NCBI RefSeq assembly: GCF_001886195.1
Contig: NZ_JXLB01000002.1
Location: 469 to 64,468 of the forward strand
From: Enterococcus ratti
Lineage (GTDB): Bacteria > Bacillota > Bacilli > Lactobacillales > Enterococcaceae
Reading direction: 5' to 3'
Length of the DNA stretch: 64,000 nt
Both the position numbers and the translations under genes were made by a program. The notes below the pieces were generated by a model that saw only the letters and a program-made list of their open reading frames with translations, searched no databases and was not told the DNA's origin. Below are positions 40,484 through 48,625 of this stretch, one piece after another (within the stretch, counting starts at the first letter, position 1; each line of letters begins with the position of its first letter).

Positions 40484-41167
40484 TTAAGGCAAATGTAGTA
40501 AGAGTAAAGCAGTACTTAAAAAAGGAACGAAAGGCAGTTTTGTTTCTTTTTTGTTATGAATGGTAGAAAAAAGAGAGAATAGTAAGCCTAGGAGACTGGA
40601 AATAAATAATAATTGGATAAAACGCTCCAGTGTTAAACCGCCACTCCAACTTAAAAGTAATAAAATATCTCCTAATCCTAAAAAGTGGGAAGCATAACGT
40701 ATCAAAGGGAAACTAATTAATAAAAGACTGAAAAAACATAACAATTGAAATTCTCCATTTATAATCCAAACTATCCATAAAATGATCCATGAAAAATACA
40801 GCGTTCTTGCCTCGATTACTAGGTAAAAACAATCCATTAGTGAAAGTAAAAAGGCAGAAAGAAACCAAAAAATTAATATGCTGTTCGTGTTGACAGAAAA
40901 GGAAAAAAGCCAAATGCATAAACTACCACCGATTAATTCGGCTATGAAGTATATGGGTGAAATTTTGCAACGGCAGTGCCGGCAACGAAAGCGTTGGAGG
41001 CAAATAGAAAGAAGTGGAATTATTTCTTTCCAAGATAAGGGATGACCACAGTTGACACAATGTGATCGTGGATAAATAATAGAGTGTCCTTGGGGAAGTC
41101 GTTGTGCAATTAAACATAAGAATGAACTGACACAACATCCAATGATAAAATAAAGAAGCAAAAACAT
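40484..41167 (-). CDS. comC: Prepilin peptidase / N-methyltransferase (ComC type)
   Basis: 227-residue integral membrane aspartyl protease of the A24 family that trims and methylates type IV pilin-like competence pseudopilins. The N-terminal part has the two CxxC pairs (CVNCGHPL and CRHCRCKI) joined by the segment KEIIPLLS. The first catalytic Asp is probably in LSLMDCFYLVI and the second in GLGDILLLL (GxGD). Several hydrophobic helices are present. In Gram-positive bacteria it serves the ComG pilus for DNA uptake. No other com genes are in this window. Confidence 0.87.
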   Translation of the reverse strand: MFLLLYFIIGCCVSSFLCLIAQRLPQGHSIIYPRSHCVNCGHPLSWKEIIPLLSICLQRFRCRHCRCKISPIYFIAELIGGSLCIWLFSFSVNTNSILIFWFLSAFLLSLMDCFYLVIEARTLYFSWIILWIVWIINGEFQLLCFFSLLLISFPLIRYASHFLGLGDILLLLSWSGGLTLERFIQLLFISSLLGLLFSLFSTIHNKKETKLPFVPFLSTALLLLHLP

Positions 41168-41237
41168 AGTCGTATCCTCCTTTTAAAGAAAGATACGTCA
41201 GAAATAAAATATTTATGTATTTTTTAGAGGTGACAAA

Positions 41238-42780
41238 ATGAATATCTCAATCGGAGTCGATGTTGGAACTACACAAATCAAGGCGGTAGCATTTAATGAT
41301 CAAACCGAAGTAATCGCTTCCTCCTACTTTTTTAATCCTATGATTCAAGAAACACGAGAAATGGCTGAATAAGATCAAGAATTAATTTTTCATGGGGGAT
41401 GTACGGTGATTCAAAAAGTAGGGAAGCAATTAGCTGTGGATACAACTATTGAAGTAATTTCTTTTTCTACGGTGATGCATAGTTTGATTTTATTAGATGA
41501 AAATAAAAAGCCTTTAACTCGTATGATGACATGGACAGATAATCGTGCAAAAGATCAAGCAAGGAAGTGAAATGTAGCGATTTGGGAAAACAATTGTATC
41601 GACAAACTGGTACACTGCTTCCTCCTATGTCACTGCTTGTTAAAATAAAGTGGTTAAAAGAAACTCAACCAGAATTAACGAAAAAAGCAGCATATTATAT
41701 TGGTATTAAAGAGTATATCTTTTATTGCTTATTTCAACAACTCATTTGCGATTACATTGCGTCTTCAGGTACAGGCTATTTTGATATCCATCAATTTAAC
41801 TGGACTGAAAATGTACTAAAGTACTTATCTATCAATAAAAATCAGTTGCCACAGTTATTTCCTCCAACAACTAAGATAAATTGATTGAATCAAGAAAGAA
41901 GAGAAAGATTAGGGTTTTAAAATGATATACCATTTATGTTGGGAGGTACCGATGGACTTTTGTCTAATTTGGGGTTAGGTACGTTTGGAGAAAATGTTGC
42001 TTCTTTAACTGTAGGAACGAGCGGGGCATTAAGATTTGTTAGTAATAAACCACCGCTGCATTCTCAAATGGAGACCATTTGTTACGTGCTCGACCGAACA
42101 CATTGGGTAATTGGCGGTGCGACAAGTAATGTAGCAGGAATTTTGGCTTGGGCAAATCAAACATTGATGAAAGAAGTTGTACAAGAAACAATCAATACAA
42201 GAGAAGATGCTTATACTACATTTTTTTCAGAAATTTCTTTTGTACCTTTGGGTGCGAATGGTTTACTTTTTTGTTCTTATTTGTTAGGAGAATATGCTCC
42301 TTTGTGGGAACCTGAAGCTTTTAGTAGTTTTTAGGTTTAAGAAGGGATCATACAGAAAAAGAAATGATGCGGGCGGTTTTAGAAGGCATTTGTTTCAATC
42401 TTAAAAGAATCTTGACTGGCGTTTGTAAACAGGGACAGGTAGTTGAAATTAGAACTACTGGCGGATTTTCATAATCGGTTATCTTTCACCAGTTGATGGC
42501 TAATGTTCTTGGTTGTCCACTTATTTTTCCAACCGTTTCAGAATCATCTGCTTTAGGAGCTGTTTTTTTAGGATGGCAAGGGATCGGAAAAATCACCGAA
42601 TTAAGCGAATCAACTGGGAAAATTCAGTTGAAATCACAAGTATTAGTTCAACAAAACATGCAAGAAAGTTATCAAAAAATTTATCCGGTTTTTGTTAAGA
42701 TGCAAAAACAGTTAGTTAATGCCTATCAGCCACTTGCTCAGTTATGTGAAATGTTAAAGGTCGATAAAGAAAAGGACTGA
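41238..42780 (+). pseudogene. Gluconate kinase (FGGY) pseudogene
   Basis: The remains of one gluconokinase of the FGGY carbohydrate kinase family spread over all frames. The start IGVDVGTTQIKAVAF (phosphate-binding), SFSTVMHSLILLDE, MTWTDNRAKDQ, then GGTDGLLSNLGLGTFGE, VGTSGALR and a C-terminal ACTIN-like part are recognisable. Lesions seen: TAA at codon 45 (41370), a frame change near 41565, stops near 41882, 42331 and 42471. With at least five lesions no active kinase can be made. A ribosome site (AGAGGTGACA) still precedes ATG 41238. No other gluconate genes are beside it. Confidence 0.88.
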
Positions 42781-42816
42781 GTTTATTTTAAAAAGAAATT
42801 TCTGTTACAAAAAATT

Positions 42817-42887
42817 TATAATGAAAATCATTCTCAATTAATCGGTTTCATTGTACTTTTGACGAAAAGTCTACTATGCTTTAAATT
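42817..42887 (+). promoter_or_regulatory. dps promoter with Fur/PerR-type box
   Basis: TATAATGAAAATCATTCTC (42817-42835) matches the 19-bp Fur consensus at 16 positions, and also resembles a PerR box. Just downstream is TTGACG (42859-42864), 17-nt spacer, TAAATT (42882-42887). A metal- or peroxide-responsive repressor is likely to control dps. Confidence 0.65.
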
Positions 42888-42919
42888 ATAAAAAGAGAGA
42901 TATAGGAGGAGAAAAGAAA

Positions 42920-43387
42920 ATGAAATTTACACAAACAAAAGAAATACTTAATCAATTAGTAGCAGATTTGAGCCAAATGTCTGCTGTTGTGCATCAAACA
43001 CATTGGTACATGCGAGGACCGGGTTTTTTGACGCTACATCCAATGATGGATGAATTCATGGAAGATTTAAATGAACAATTAGATGAAATTTCTGAACGTT
43101 TAATTACTTTAGATGGGTCTCCATACTCAACATTACGTGAATTTGCAGACAACACGAAAATTTCTGATGAAGTGGGGCGATGGGATCGTAATATTCCCGA
43201 ACGTTTGGAAATTCTTGTCAAAGGCTACCGTTATTTAGCTGATCTTTATCAAAAAGGAATTGAAGTATCTGGTGAAGAAGGCGATGATTCCACGCAAGAT
43301 ATCTTTATTGCATTTAAAACTGCTACTGAAAAACGAATTTGGATGATTCAAGCCCATTTAGGTAAAGCACCGGAAATTGATGCGTAA
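42920..43387 (+). CDS. dps: Dps-family ferritin-like DNA-binding protein
   Basis: 155 residues, a four-helix dodecamer-forming miniferritin that oxidises Fe(II) with peroxide and stores iron. The ferroxidase ligands appear as HQTHWYMRGPGFLTLHPMMDEFMEDLNEQLDEISERL split over two subunits: His in HWYMRG, His in LHPMMDE and acidic D/E in the third turn. It lacks a long basic N-terminal tail, so DNA binding may be weak. AGGAGG precedes ATG 42920. It is monocistronic, with a Fur/PerR-like box in front and a terminator behind. Confidence 0.93.
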   Translation: MKFTQTKEILNQLVADLSQMSAVVHQTHWYMRGPGFLTLHPMMDEFMEDLNEQLDEISERLITLDGSPYSTLREFADNTKISDEVGRWDRNIPERLEILVKGYRYLADLYQKGIEVSGEEGDDSTQDIFIAFKTATEKRIWMIQAHLGKAPEIDA

Positions 43388-43428
43388 AGCTTAAAAACGT
43401 GATTATTATATTAAATATAGCATAGTAG

Positions 43429-43462
43429 AAAAACTGCGAGAATAATTTTCCTCGCAGTTTTT
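43429..43462 (+). terminator. Terminator of dps
   Basis: AAAAACTGCGAG (43429-43440) pairs with CTCGCAGTTTTT (43451-43462); perfect 12-bp stem with a T tract. Confidence 0.92.
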
Positions 43463-43592
43463 ATTTGTTTTTTCTTAGATTTACTCTAATATTAAAATAA
43501 ATTATTTTTAGCTGGTCATAGGTATAGTTGAAAAAAGTAACAGGCAAACACGGTTTTAATAAAGAGAAGTTTTTTATTAGTAAGAAAAAACG

Positions 43593-43621
43593 TTGACATT
43601 AAGGGGATTAGAAGGTAATAT
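43593..43621 (+). promoter_or_regulatory. Promoter of rplM-rpsI
   Basis: Consensus TTGACA (43593-43598), 17-nt spacer, TAATAT (43616-43621). Start of transcription is expected near 43628. Confidence 0.85.
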
Positions 43622-43627
43622 GTTAAA

Positions 43628-43707
43628 TGGTATTGTTTGCCCCACGAAGAGCCCCGGAAACTCAAAGTGTATGTCAAACATCAGAACTTAAATTGGAGGA
43701 AACTAAC
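43628..43707 (+). promoter_or_regulatory. Candidate L13 autoregulatory leader
   Basis: About 80 nt of leader between the promoter and GTG 43708 contain CCCCACGAAGAGCCCCGG and a complement-rich run before GGAGG. Firmicute rplM genes are known to carry an L13 leader bound by the protein. I infer this class from position; the fold was not computed. Confidence 0.5.
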
Positions 43708-44151
43708 GTGCGTACAACATATATGGCCAAACCAGGCGAAGTAGAACGTAAATGGTATGTAGTAGACGCAACTGATGTTCCATTAGGACGTCTTTCAACA
43801 GTTGTTGCATCTGTACTACGTGGTAAAAATAAACCAACTTTCACCCCTCATTTGGACACTGGCGATTTTGTCATCGTCATCAATGCAGACAAAGTGAAAT
43901 TAACAGGTAAAAAAGCGACTGATAAAATTTATTACCGTCATAGCAACTACCCAGGTGGATTGAAATCAATTACTGCTGGCGAATTGCGTGCTAAAAATTC
44001 TCGTCGTTTGATCGAAACTTCTGTAAAAGGAATGCTTCCTAAAAATACTTTAGGTCGCAAACAATTTACAAAATTGAATGTATATGCTGGCGCAGAGCAT
44101 CCACATGCAGCACAACAACCAGAAGTTTTAGACATTACAAACTTAATCTAA
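43708..44151 (+). CDS. rplM: 50S ribosomal protein L13
   Basis: 147 residues. L13 of the large subunit: [28 protein letters not shown] at the start and [22 protein letters not shown] near the end are invariant. GTG 43708 is used, with GGAGG 8 nt upstream. The open frame reaches back to 43627 but crosses the promoter. It forms the usual operon with rpsI, 15 nt downstream. Confidence 0.96.
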   Translation: MRTTYMAKPGEVERKWYVVDATDVPLGRLSTVVASVLRGKNKPTFTPHLDTGDFVIVINADKVKLTGKKATDKIYYRHSNYPGGLKSITAGELRAKNSRRLIETSVKGMLPKNTLGRKQFTKLNVYAGAEHPHAAQQPEVLDITNLI

Positions 44152-44166
44152 TAGGAGGGAATTTCA

Positions 44167-44559
44167 TTGGCACAAGTTCAATATATCGGCACAGGCCGTC
44201 GTAAAAATGCAGTTGCTCGTGTACGTTTGGTACCAGGAACTGGTAAAATTACTGTAAACAAAAAAGATGTTGAAGAATATATTCCGCATGCTGACTTGCG
44301 TGAAGTAATTAATCAACCTTTTGCTGTTACTGAAACAAAAGGCGCTTATGATGTATTTGTTAACGTAAAAGGTGGAGGTTATGCTGGACAATCAGGAGCT
44401 ATCCGTCATGGGATTGCTCGTGCATTGCTAGAAGTTGATCCTGATTTCCGTTTGGCTCTTAAACGTGCTGGCTTGCTTACACGTGACGCACGTATGGTCG
44501 AACGTAAAAAACCAGGGTTAAAAAAGGCAAGAAAAGCAAGTCAATTTTCAAAACGTTAA
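44167..44559 (+). CDS. rpsI: 30S ribosomal protein S9, with an element-derived tail
   Basis: 130 residues; TTG start with AGGAGGG upstream. S9 contacts the P-site tRNA through its C-terminal tail (SKR). The gene is intact, but the last 117 nt (from about 44443) are most likely supplied by the mobile element integrated here. They use GGG, TTA, AGA, AGT codons, unlike the rest of this highly expressed gene (CGT, GGT, GCT), and a second, synonymous version of the same tail lies 14.8 kb downstream. The protein is unchanged by the insertion. Confidence 0.96.
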   Translation: MAQVQYIGTGRRKNAVARVRLVPGTGKITVNKKDVEEYIPHADLREVINQPFAVTETKGAYDVFVNVKGGGYAGQSGAIRHGIARALLEVDPDFRLALKRAGLLTRDARMVERKKPGLKKARKASQFSKR

Positions 44560-44583
44560 TCCTTATTATATCAAGGATTTCAA

Positions 44584-44613
44584 GGCATCATCCGTTTGGA
44601 TGGTGTCTTTTTT
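44584..44613 (+). terminator. Terminator after rpsI
   Basis: GGCATCATCC (44584-44593) pairs with GGATGGTGTC (44598-44607; one G-T) and runs into TTTTTT. Confidence 0.88.
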
Positions 44614-44630
44614 TAGCTAAATTCCTTGAA

Positions 44631-44646
44631 AATTGGGTCTATTTTA
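44631..44646. repeat. Candidate integrase arm site, left copy
   Basis: AATTGGGTCTATTTTA is identical to 59080-59095 and lies 188 nt inside the left rpsI tail start. Position at both ends suggests arm-type binding by the integrase. Confidence 0.55.
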
Positions 44647-44893
44647 CAGACCCTTTTCTATATAAAATGTTTTCGAGACTTGGAAAAATCTGTTATTTTT
44701 AAATTTTATTTAATTCTAATGTTTACTATGTTTTTAGCAGTGTTAGGTAATGTGACTGCAATAAATTTGTTATACAATAATGGATTTTGATTTTGGGACG
44801 TAAAACATTGTGTTTTATGTGTCTTACGTTTGTTTAATATGTATGGAAAGCCTTTAATAGGTGAATAGAAAATTTATTTTTGTTGAACTAAAA

Positions 44894-44923
44894 AAGAAGC
44901 TAATTCGTATGAACTAGCTTCTT
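44894..44923 (-). terminator. Terminator of the element 1 integrase
   Basis: AAGAAGCTA (44894-44902) and TAGCTTCTT (44915-44923) pair; on the minus strand a T run follows. It overlaps the stop codon of the integrase. Confidence 0.85.
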
Positions 44924-46085
44924 AGCTATCTAAATATAAAGCAAGTTTATTTGCTGTTTCTCTTTTAGCCTCAGTTGTGACGTGAGTATAAATCTTCAAA
45001 GTTATATCACTATTAGCATGACCTAGACGGTCTTGGACTTCTTTCAATGTTGCTCCTGCCTCGAATAACAATGAACAATGAGTATGCCGAAACCCATGAA
45101 TTGTAATTTCTCTTATTTCTTTATTTTCTTTAACAACAGTTTTCATACAACGATTCAAATAGTCAGGGTCGAATGGTTGGTCTTTTTCGTGTTTTAATGG
45201 AATGTCTCTTGTAAATACTAAATGATTGTCCCTAACATTAATATAGCGTGCCTGTTGTTTTTCTTTCCAAGTCATTAAAATATTAGAAGTCGTAGGGTCG
45301 ATGCTAATTACTCTATTGCTTTGTTCATTTTTAGTGTCTGATACGTAAGCAATGCGTTTAATCATCGTCATTGATTTATTTACGATAATACTGTCAGCTC
45401 GTATATCAGACCATCTTAAAGCCATCAGTTCGCCTTTCCTCATTCCCGTAAAAGCCAATAATCGAAAAGCTGTAAACCACATATAATCATAGTTCTGCTC
45501 CAGTACATCTAAAAAATTATTCAATTCATTCTTGTCATAGTAATTTTCGATATTACTACTTGTTAATTCGACAGTATTAGCAATATTCATTCGAGATTTA
45601 TTTATCTTTGGCATTGTGCATAATCGCATAGGATTTTTTTGAATTAAATCTTTTTTTATTGCTAAATCAAGAATTTGTTGGGTGTAACCCTTTAAAGCTT
45701 TATATTTATGATATTCCTTCGCCCACTTATTTAGTATTTGCTGACAGAATTCTGTAGTTATCTCATCAACATATTTTTTACCAAAAACAGGTAATATTTT
45801 TAATCTAAACAAATCAATTGTTCTGTTGTATGTAACCAATCTGACAGAATCTTTATAGGTAATCAACCATTCTTTATACATATCTTGAAATGATAATTGA
45901 ATATATTTTTGTTCAGTTTCAATTTTCCCTTCTATTTCAGCTAATTTTTCAAGTGCTTGTTTTTTTGTTGAAAATCCAGACTTTTTAATATACTTTTGTT
46001 TTCCATTATAATCTAAACCAAGGAATATTCTGAATTTATAAGCAGTTTCTCCATTTTTCTTGATATATTTGTCTACTCTAGCCAA
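44922..46085 (-). CDS. Tyrosine site-specific integrase of element 1
   Basis: 387 residues, Tn916/phage-type integrase. Order: N-terminal arm-binding domain (about 1-55, DNYGKQK-type AP2-like fold), core-binding domain (about 65-165), catalytic domain (about 180-387). Catalytic residues seen: Arg in TGMRKGEL, Lys in the following beta-hairpin, HGFRH (His, Arg), LGHAN (His) and the nucleophilic Tyr in LKIYTHV. So it looks active. TTG start preceded by GGAGCG. It lies just inside the left rpsI tail, the usual place for an integrase that uses a gene end as target. Confidence 0.92.
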   Translation of the reverse strand: MARVDKYIKKNGETAYKFRIFLGLDYNGKQKYIKKSGFSTKKQALEKLAEIEGKIETEQKYIQLSFQDMYKEWLITYKDSVRLVTYNRTIDLFRLKILPVFGKKYVDEITTEFCQQILNKWAKEYHKYKALKGYTQQILDLAIKKDLIQKNPMRLCTMPKINKSRMNIANTVELTSSNIENYYDKNELNNFLDVLEQNYDYMWFTAFRLLAFTGMRKGELMALRWSDIRADSIIVNKSMTMIKRIAYVSDTKNEQSNRVISIDPTTSNILMTWKEKQQARYINVRDNHLVFTRDIPLKHEKDQPFDPDYLNRCMKTVVKENKEIREITIHGFRHTHCSLLFEAGATLKEVQDRLGHANSDITLKIYTHVTTEAKRETANKLALYLDS

Positions 46086-46204
46086 TATAATCGCTCCAAT
46101 TCTTCAGAAGTGTGCAGCGATTATACCTCGCTTCAGGAAGGATATCTAGGATGTTCTACAAATTTGCTCTCCGTTATTTATGATGCTATAAAGGTCCATG
46201 TGAT

Positions 46205-46311
46205 GGATACTTTTGTAATTAGTATCCTTTGTCGATGCTGATAAATCAACATCGAAACAGACCACAAAGATGATAAGGATACTTTAATTATTATTCAATG
46301 TAAAAGTATCC
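46205..46311. repeat. Palindromic GGATACT site cluster, candidate recombination site or operator
   Basis: Four copies of GGATACT in alternating orientation (46205-46211, inverted 46221-46227, 46277-46283, inverted 46305-46311). Nested between the middle two is CGATG...CATCG (46233-46254). It lies between two divergent recombinase genes. It may be a target of the small recombinase or a joint operator. Confidence 0.6.
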
Positions 46312-46338
46312 CTTTAAAACAGCATAGGAGGAGGCAAA

Positions 46339-46911
46339 ATGACACGAAATATTATTAATGTAAAACCTATAAAAGATAAACAAGTGATGGTAGATTTTTT
46401 AACGGAATTGAAAAAAGGAAAACATGGGAAAAGAGACCATTTGATATTTACCATAGGTATTTTCACTGGCTTACGAATTTCTGATATTTTAAATTTGAAA
46501 GTTTCTGATGTTCAAAATAAGACTACTACAGTCATTGTCGAGAAAAAGACAAATAAACAAAGAGAATTAAATCTATCCAATTTGACTAGTTTAATAATTG
46601 ATTATTTAAATTCTTATCATGATGGACAATCTAATTGGTTATTTTATAGACCTTCTGACCATTCTAAACCGTTAGGAACCCATCAATACTATAAAGTCTT
46701 GCAAAGAGTCGCAGACACCCTTGAATTAGATTATATTGGCACACACACGATGCGGAAGACGTTTGGTTATAAATACTATCGCCAATTCAAGGATATTCCC
46801 ACATTAATGAAGATTTTGAATCATTCTAGTCAAGCAATCACGATTCGGTATATTGGGCTAGAAGAGGAAGAAATTCGAGCAAGTTTAGATAAGTTTAATC
46901 CATTAGGTTGA
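46339..46911 (+). CDS. Short XerC-like tyrosine recombinase
   Basis: 190 residues, only the catalytic domain plus a short lead. Catalytic set: Arg in TGLRISDIL, Lys in VIVEKKTNKQ, HTMRKTF (His, Arg), LNHSSQ (His) and Tyr in IRYIGL. Such minimal recombinases serve as resolvases in Gram-positive plasmids and phages, keeping them monomeric. AGGAGGAGG precedes ATG 46339. It is divergent from the integrase, with a palindromic repeat cluster in between that may be its site. Confidence 0.85.
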   Translation: MTRNIINVKPIKDKQVMVDFLTELKKGKHGKRDHLIFTIGIFTGLRISDILNLKVSDVQNKTTTVIVEKKTNKQRELNLSNLTSLIIDYLNSYHDGQSNWLFYRPSDHSKPLGTHQYYKVLQRVADTLELDYIGTHTMRKTFGYKYYRQFKDIPTLMKILNHSSQAITIRYIGLEEEEIRASLDKFNPLG

Positions 46912-46964
46912 ATATCTAAGTTAGCCAACAGTGGATTTTATCAACAATTTTTTTATCGAATCAC

Positions 46965-46993
46965 TTGTAATAGAAAATTATATATGATAACAT
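46965..46993 (+). promoter_or_regulatory. Putative promoter of the type III antitoxin-toxin locus
   Basis: TTGTAA (46965-46970), 17-nt spacer, TAACAT (46988-46993). It stands just before the antitoxin repeats. Moderate match. Confidence 0.45.
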
Positions 46994-47019
46994 ATAAGTG
47001 AAGATAAGAAGTTTATCTT

Positions 47020-47119
47020 TTCAAATATTTGTCGTTCCTCGATATACGACTAATAAAAGGTCGAGTTCAAATATTTGTCGTTCCTCGATATACGACTAAT
47101 AAAAGGTCGAGTTCAAATG
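47020..47119 (+). ncRNA. Type III antitoxin RNA: two 46-bp repeats
   Basis: Two identical 46-bp units (47020-47065, 47066-47111) are followed by the first 7 nt of a third (TTCAAAT). Each holds TCGTTCCTCGATATACGA and ends in GGTCGAG; GTCGTTCCTCGATATACGAC has the inverted ends needed for a folded unit. This is followed by a terminator and then the toxin gene. That order, repeats-terminator-toxin, is the hallmark of type III systems, in which the toxin cuts its RNA repeat into single units that then inhibit it. Confidence 0.85.
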
Positions 47120-47127
47120 ATTTTTTT

Positions 47128-47155
47128 ACTCTATTCTTTTGAATAGAGTTTTTTT
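47128..47155 (+). terminator. Terminator between antitoxin repeats and toxin gene
   Basis: ACTCTATTC (47128-47136), TTTT loop, GAATAGAGT (47141-47149), then TTTTTT. In type III systems this sets the ratio of antitoxin RNA to toxin message. Confidence 0.93.
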
Positions 47156-47169
47156 GTAGGAGGAAAAGA

Positions 47170-47667
47170 ATGAATGTAGGGCATTTTTATTACTTAAAAG
47201 ACCAGTATTTTATAGATTTTCCAGACCAATATTTAATGAAAAACAGAGAAAGAATTAATGGTGTATTTCACGATAGACCTTGTTTTTATGCATTTCAAGA
47301 TAGGAATACTAGCTTATATTGGTTAATACCATTTTCTTCTCAAGTTTCAAAATTTAGAGCAATATATCAAAGTAAGATAAATAAGTTTAATCGATGTGAC
47401 ACAATAGTATTCGGGAATGTATTAGGTCATGAAAAAGCATTTTTAATTCAAAATATGTGTCCTGCATCAAGAAATTATATAAAAAATGAATACTTAGATA
47501 GTCGTGCAAATGTTGCTGTCCGAATAGATGGCGTACTGGAGAGAGAATTATTAACTAAAGCAAGAAGAGTTTTAGCTCTACATAGAAGAGGTATACGTTT
47601 AATTTTTCCTGATGTTTTAGAAATAGAACGACAATTATTACAAAATAATAACAGGAGAAATTCTTAA
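47170..47667 (+). CDS. Type III toxin, ToxN/TenpN/CptN superfamily endoribonuclease
   Basis: 165 residues, the normal size for this superfamily. Visible family features: N-terminal strand NVGHFYYLKDQYF, DRPCFYAFQDRNTSLYWLIPFSS (about 37-60), KFRAIYQSKINKF, FLIQNMCPASRNYI and a C-terminal helix KARRVLALHRRGIRLIFPD. The order of these blocks is closer to TenpN/CptN than to ToxN or AbiQ. It would cleave cellular RNA when the antitoxin RNA falls. TAGGAGG precedes ATG 47170, directly after the leader terminator. Likely roles: element maintenance and phage abortive infection. Subfamily name is tentative. Confidence 0.88.
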   Translation: MNVGHFYYLKDQYFIDFPDQYLMKNRERINGVFHDRPCFYAFQDRNTSLYWLIPFSSQVSKFRAIYQSKINKFNRCDTIVFGNVLGHEKAFLIQNMCPASRNYIKNEYLDSRANVAVRIDGVLERELLTKARRVLALHRRGIRLIFPDVLEIERQLLQNNNRRNS

Positions 47668-47675
47668 AATAATAT

Positions 47676-47706
47676 AAAAGCACAGTCAGTCAAGATTGTG
47701 CTTTTT
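47676..47706. terminator. Terminator after the toxin gene
   Basis: AAAAGCACA (47676-47684) pairs with TGTGCTTTT (47697-47705). It works for the rightward toxin gene and overlaps the end of the leftward neighbour. Confidence 0.8.
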
Positions 47707-48610
47707 GTTTGCTCTTTTTTAGCTGAACTGTATTAAACTTTTCTTTATTTTGTTGACTTCTAGTATAGAGCCTATGTGCATAATTAAATTCTTGTTTATT
47801 TGAAGTAAAGTATAGTGAAGTCTTTGACTTAGAAAATTTAGCGACATAATAATAGAAATCCATTAGAGAAGAAATCACATGAACACCATATTGTCTGTTT
47901 TGCTCCATTTCATAGAAAATAAGTTTACCTAGGTTTTCAACATAAATCAGTATATCGTCACGTATATACTGACTATTCTTTTCCGAATTTCTATATGAAA
48001 AACTATCTAATTTTAGCTCAATTAGTGGTAAATATTCAATGTTAGGAACAACTAAAATATCAATCATATCTAATGAATGTGTGTGATAGTTTATATCTAA
48101 TTTATTACGAAGACATGAAACTCGAATAGGAAATTTAGTTAATACATTTTTGATACATTCGACAAAAAAATTATATTCTTCAGATTGTTGTGGTAATTGA
48201 TTCACTAATTTATTCGCTTGTAGTTTTAGATGTTCATTAGTTTGAAAAGTATCTTTACCTGAAGAATAACAAGATAAATACAATTCTTTTTGATGGTCAC
48301 AATTCGTTATAATATGAATATTTTCTGTAAAAATACTATAAGCTACAAGTTTTTGAACAACATTAGTTTGTCTATCTAATAGGCTTAAATTCTTAGAATC
48401 AAAATGGTTCGTATAAAAGAAATATTTTCCCAATTTTTGTTTCGTAATCATTTTATTTTTTTCAAGTGTTTTTAACCGACTTTCTAAACTGATTCGATTG
48501 CACTGAAGAATCTTTAGTAGGGTGGATTCATAGATGCCATCTGAGTTATTTATTATCTGAAATAATTCTTCTGTGTCAATTGCTCGTTTGTTTACAAATT
48601 GTGTTGTCAT
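47690..48610 (-). CDS. Winged-helix protein with possible nuclease-like C-terminus
   Basis: 306 residues. The N-terminal third reads as a winged helix (STLLKILQCNRISLESRLKTLEKNKMI). The central part is unclear. The C-terminal part has DMIDILVVPNIEYLPLIELKL, a pattern like the D...ExK core of restriction-type folds. The layout resembles replication-relaxation family proteins of mobile elements, but I cannot confirm it. ATG 48610 is preferred, with GGAGGG 7 nt upstream. The TTG at 48625 overlaps this site. Monocistronic, convergent with the toxin gene. Confidence 0.55.
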   Translation of the reverse strand: MTTQFVNKRAIDTEELFQIINNSDGIYESTLLKILQCNRISLESRLKTLEKNKMITKQKLGKYFFYTNHFDSKNLSLLDRQTNVVQKLVAYSIFTENIHIITNCDHQKELYLSCYSSGKDTFQTNEHLKLQANKLVNQLPQQSEEYNFFVECIKNVLTKFPIRVSCLRNKLDINYHTHSLDMIDILVVPNIEYLPLIELKLDSFSYRNSEKNSQYIRDDILIYVENLGKLIFYEMEQNRQYGVHVISSLMDFYYYVAKFSKSKTSLYFTSNKQEFNYAHRLYTRSQQNKEKFNTVQLKKSKQKAQS

Positions 48611-48625
48611 GTTCACTCCCTCCAA

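Larger units (their letters stand above)
43388..43707. other. Gap with dps terminator and rplM leader
   Basis: 320 nt: terminator of dps (43429-43462), then AT-rich sequence, the rplM promoter (43593-43621) and an untranslated leader of about 80 nt. No gene. Confidence 0.7.
44560..44921. other. Left end of element 1
   Basis: 362 nt: rpsI terminator, the 16-bp AATTGGGTCTATTTTA (44631-44646, also at 59080-59095), AT-rich filler, and the integrase terminator. No gene. Confidence 0.7.

Noticed and set aside
47020-47111. Repeats that look like a tiny CRISPR array
   Set aside because: The two units are joined without a spacer, no cas gene is near, and the terminator-toxin order explains them better.
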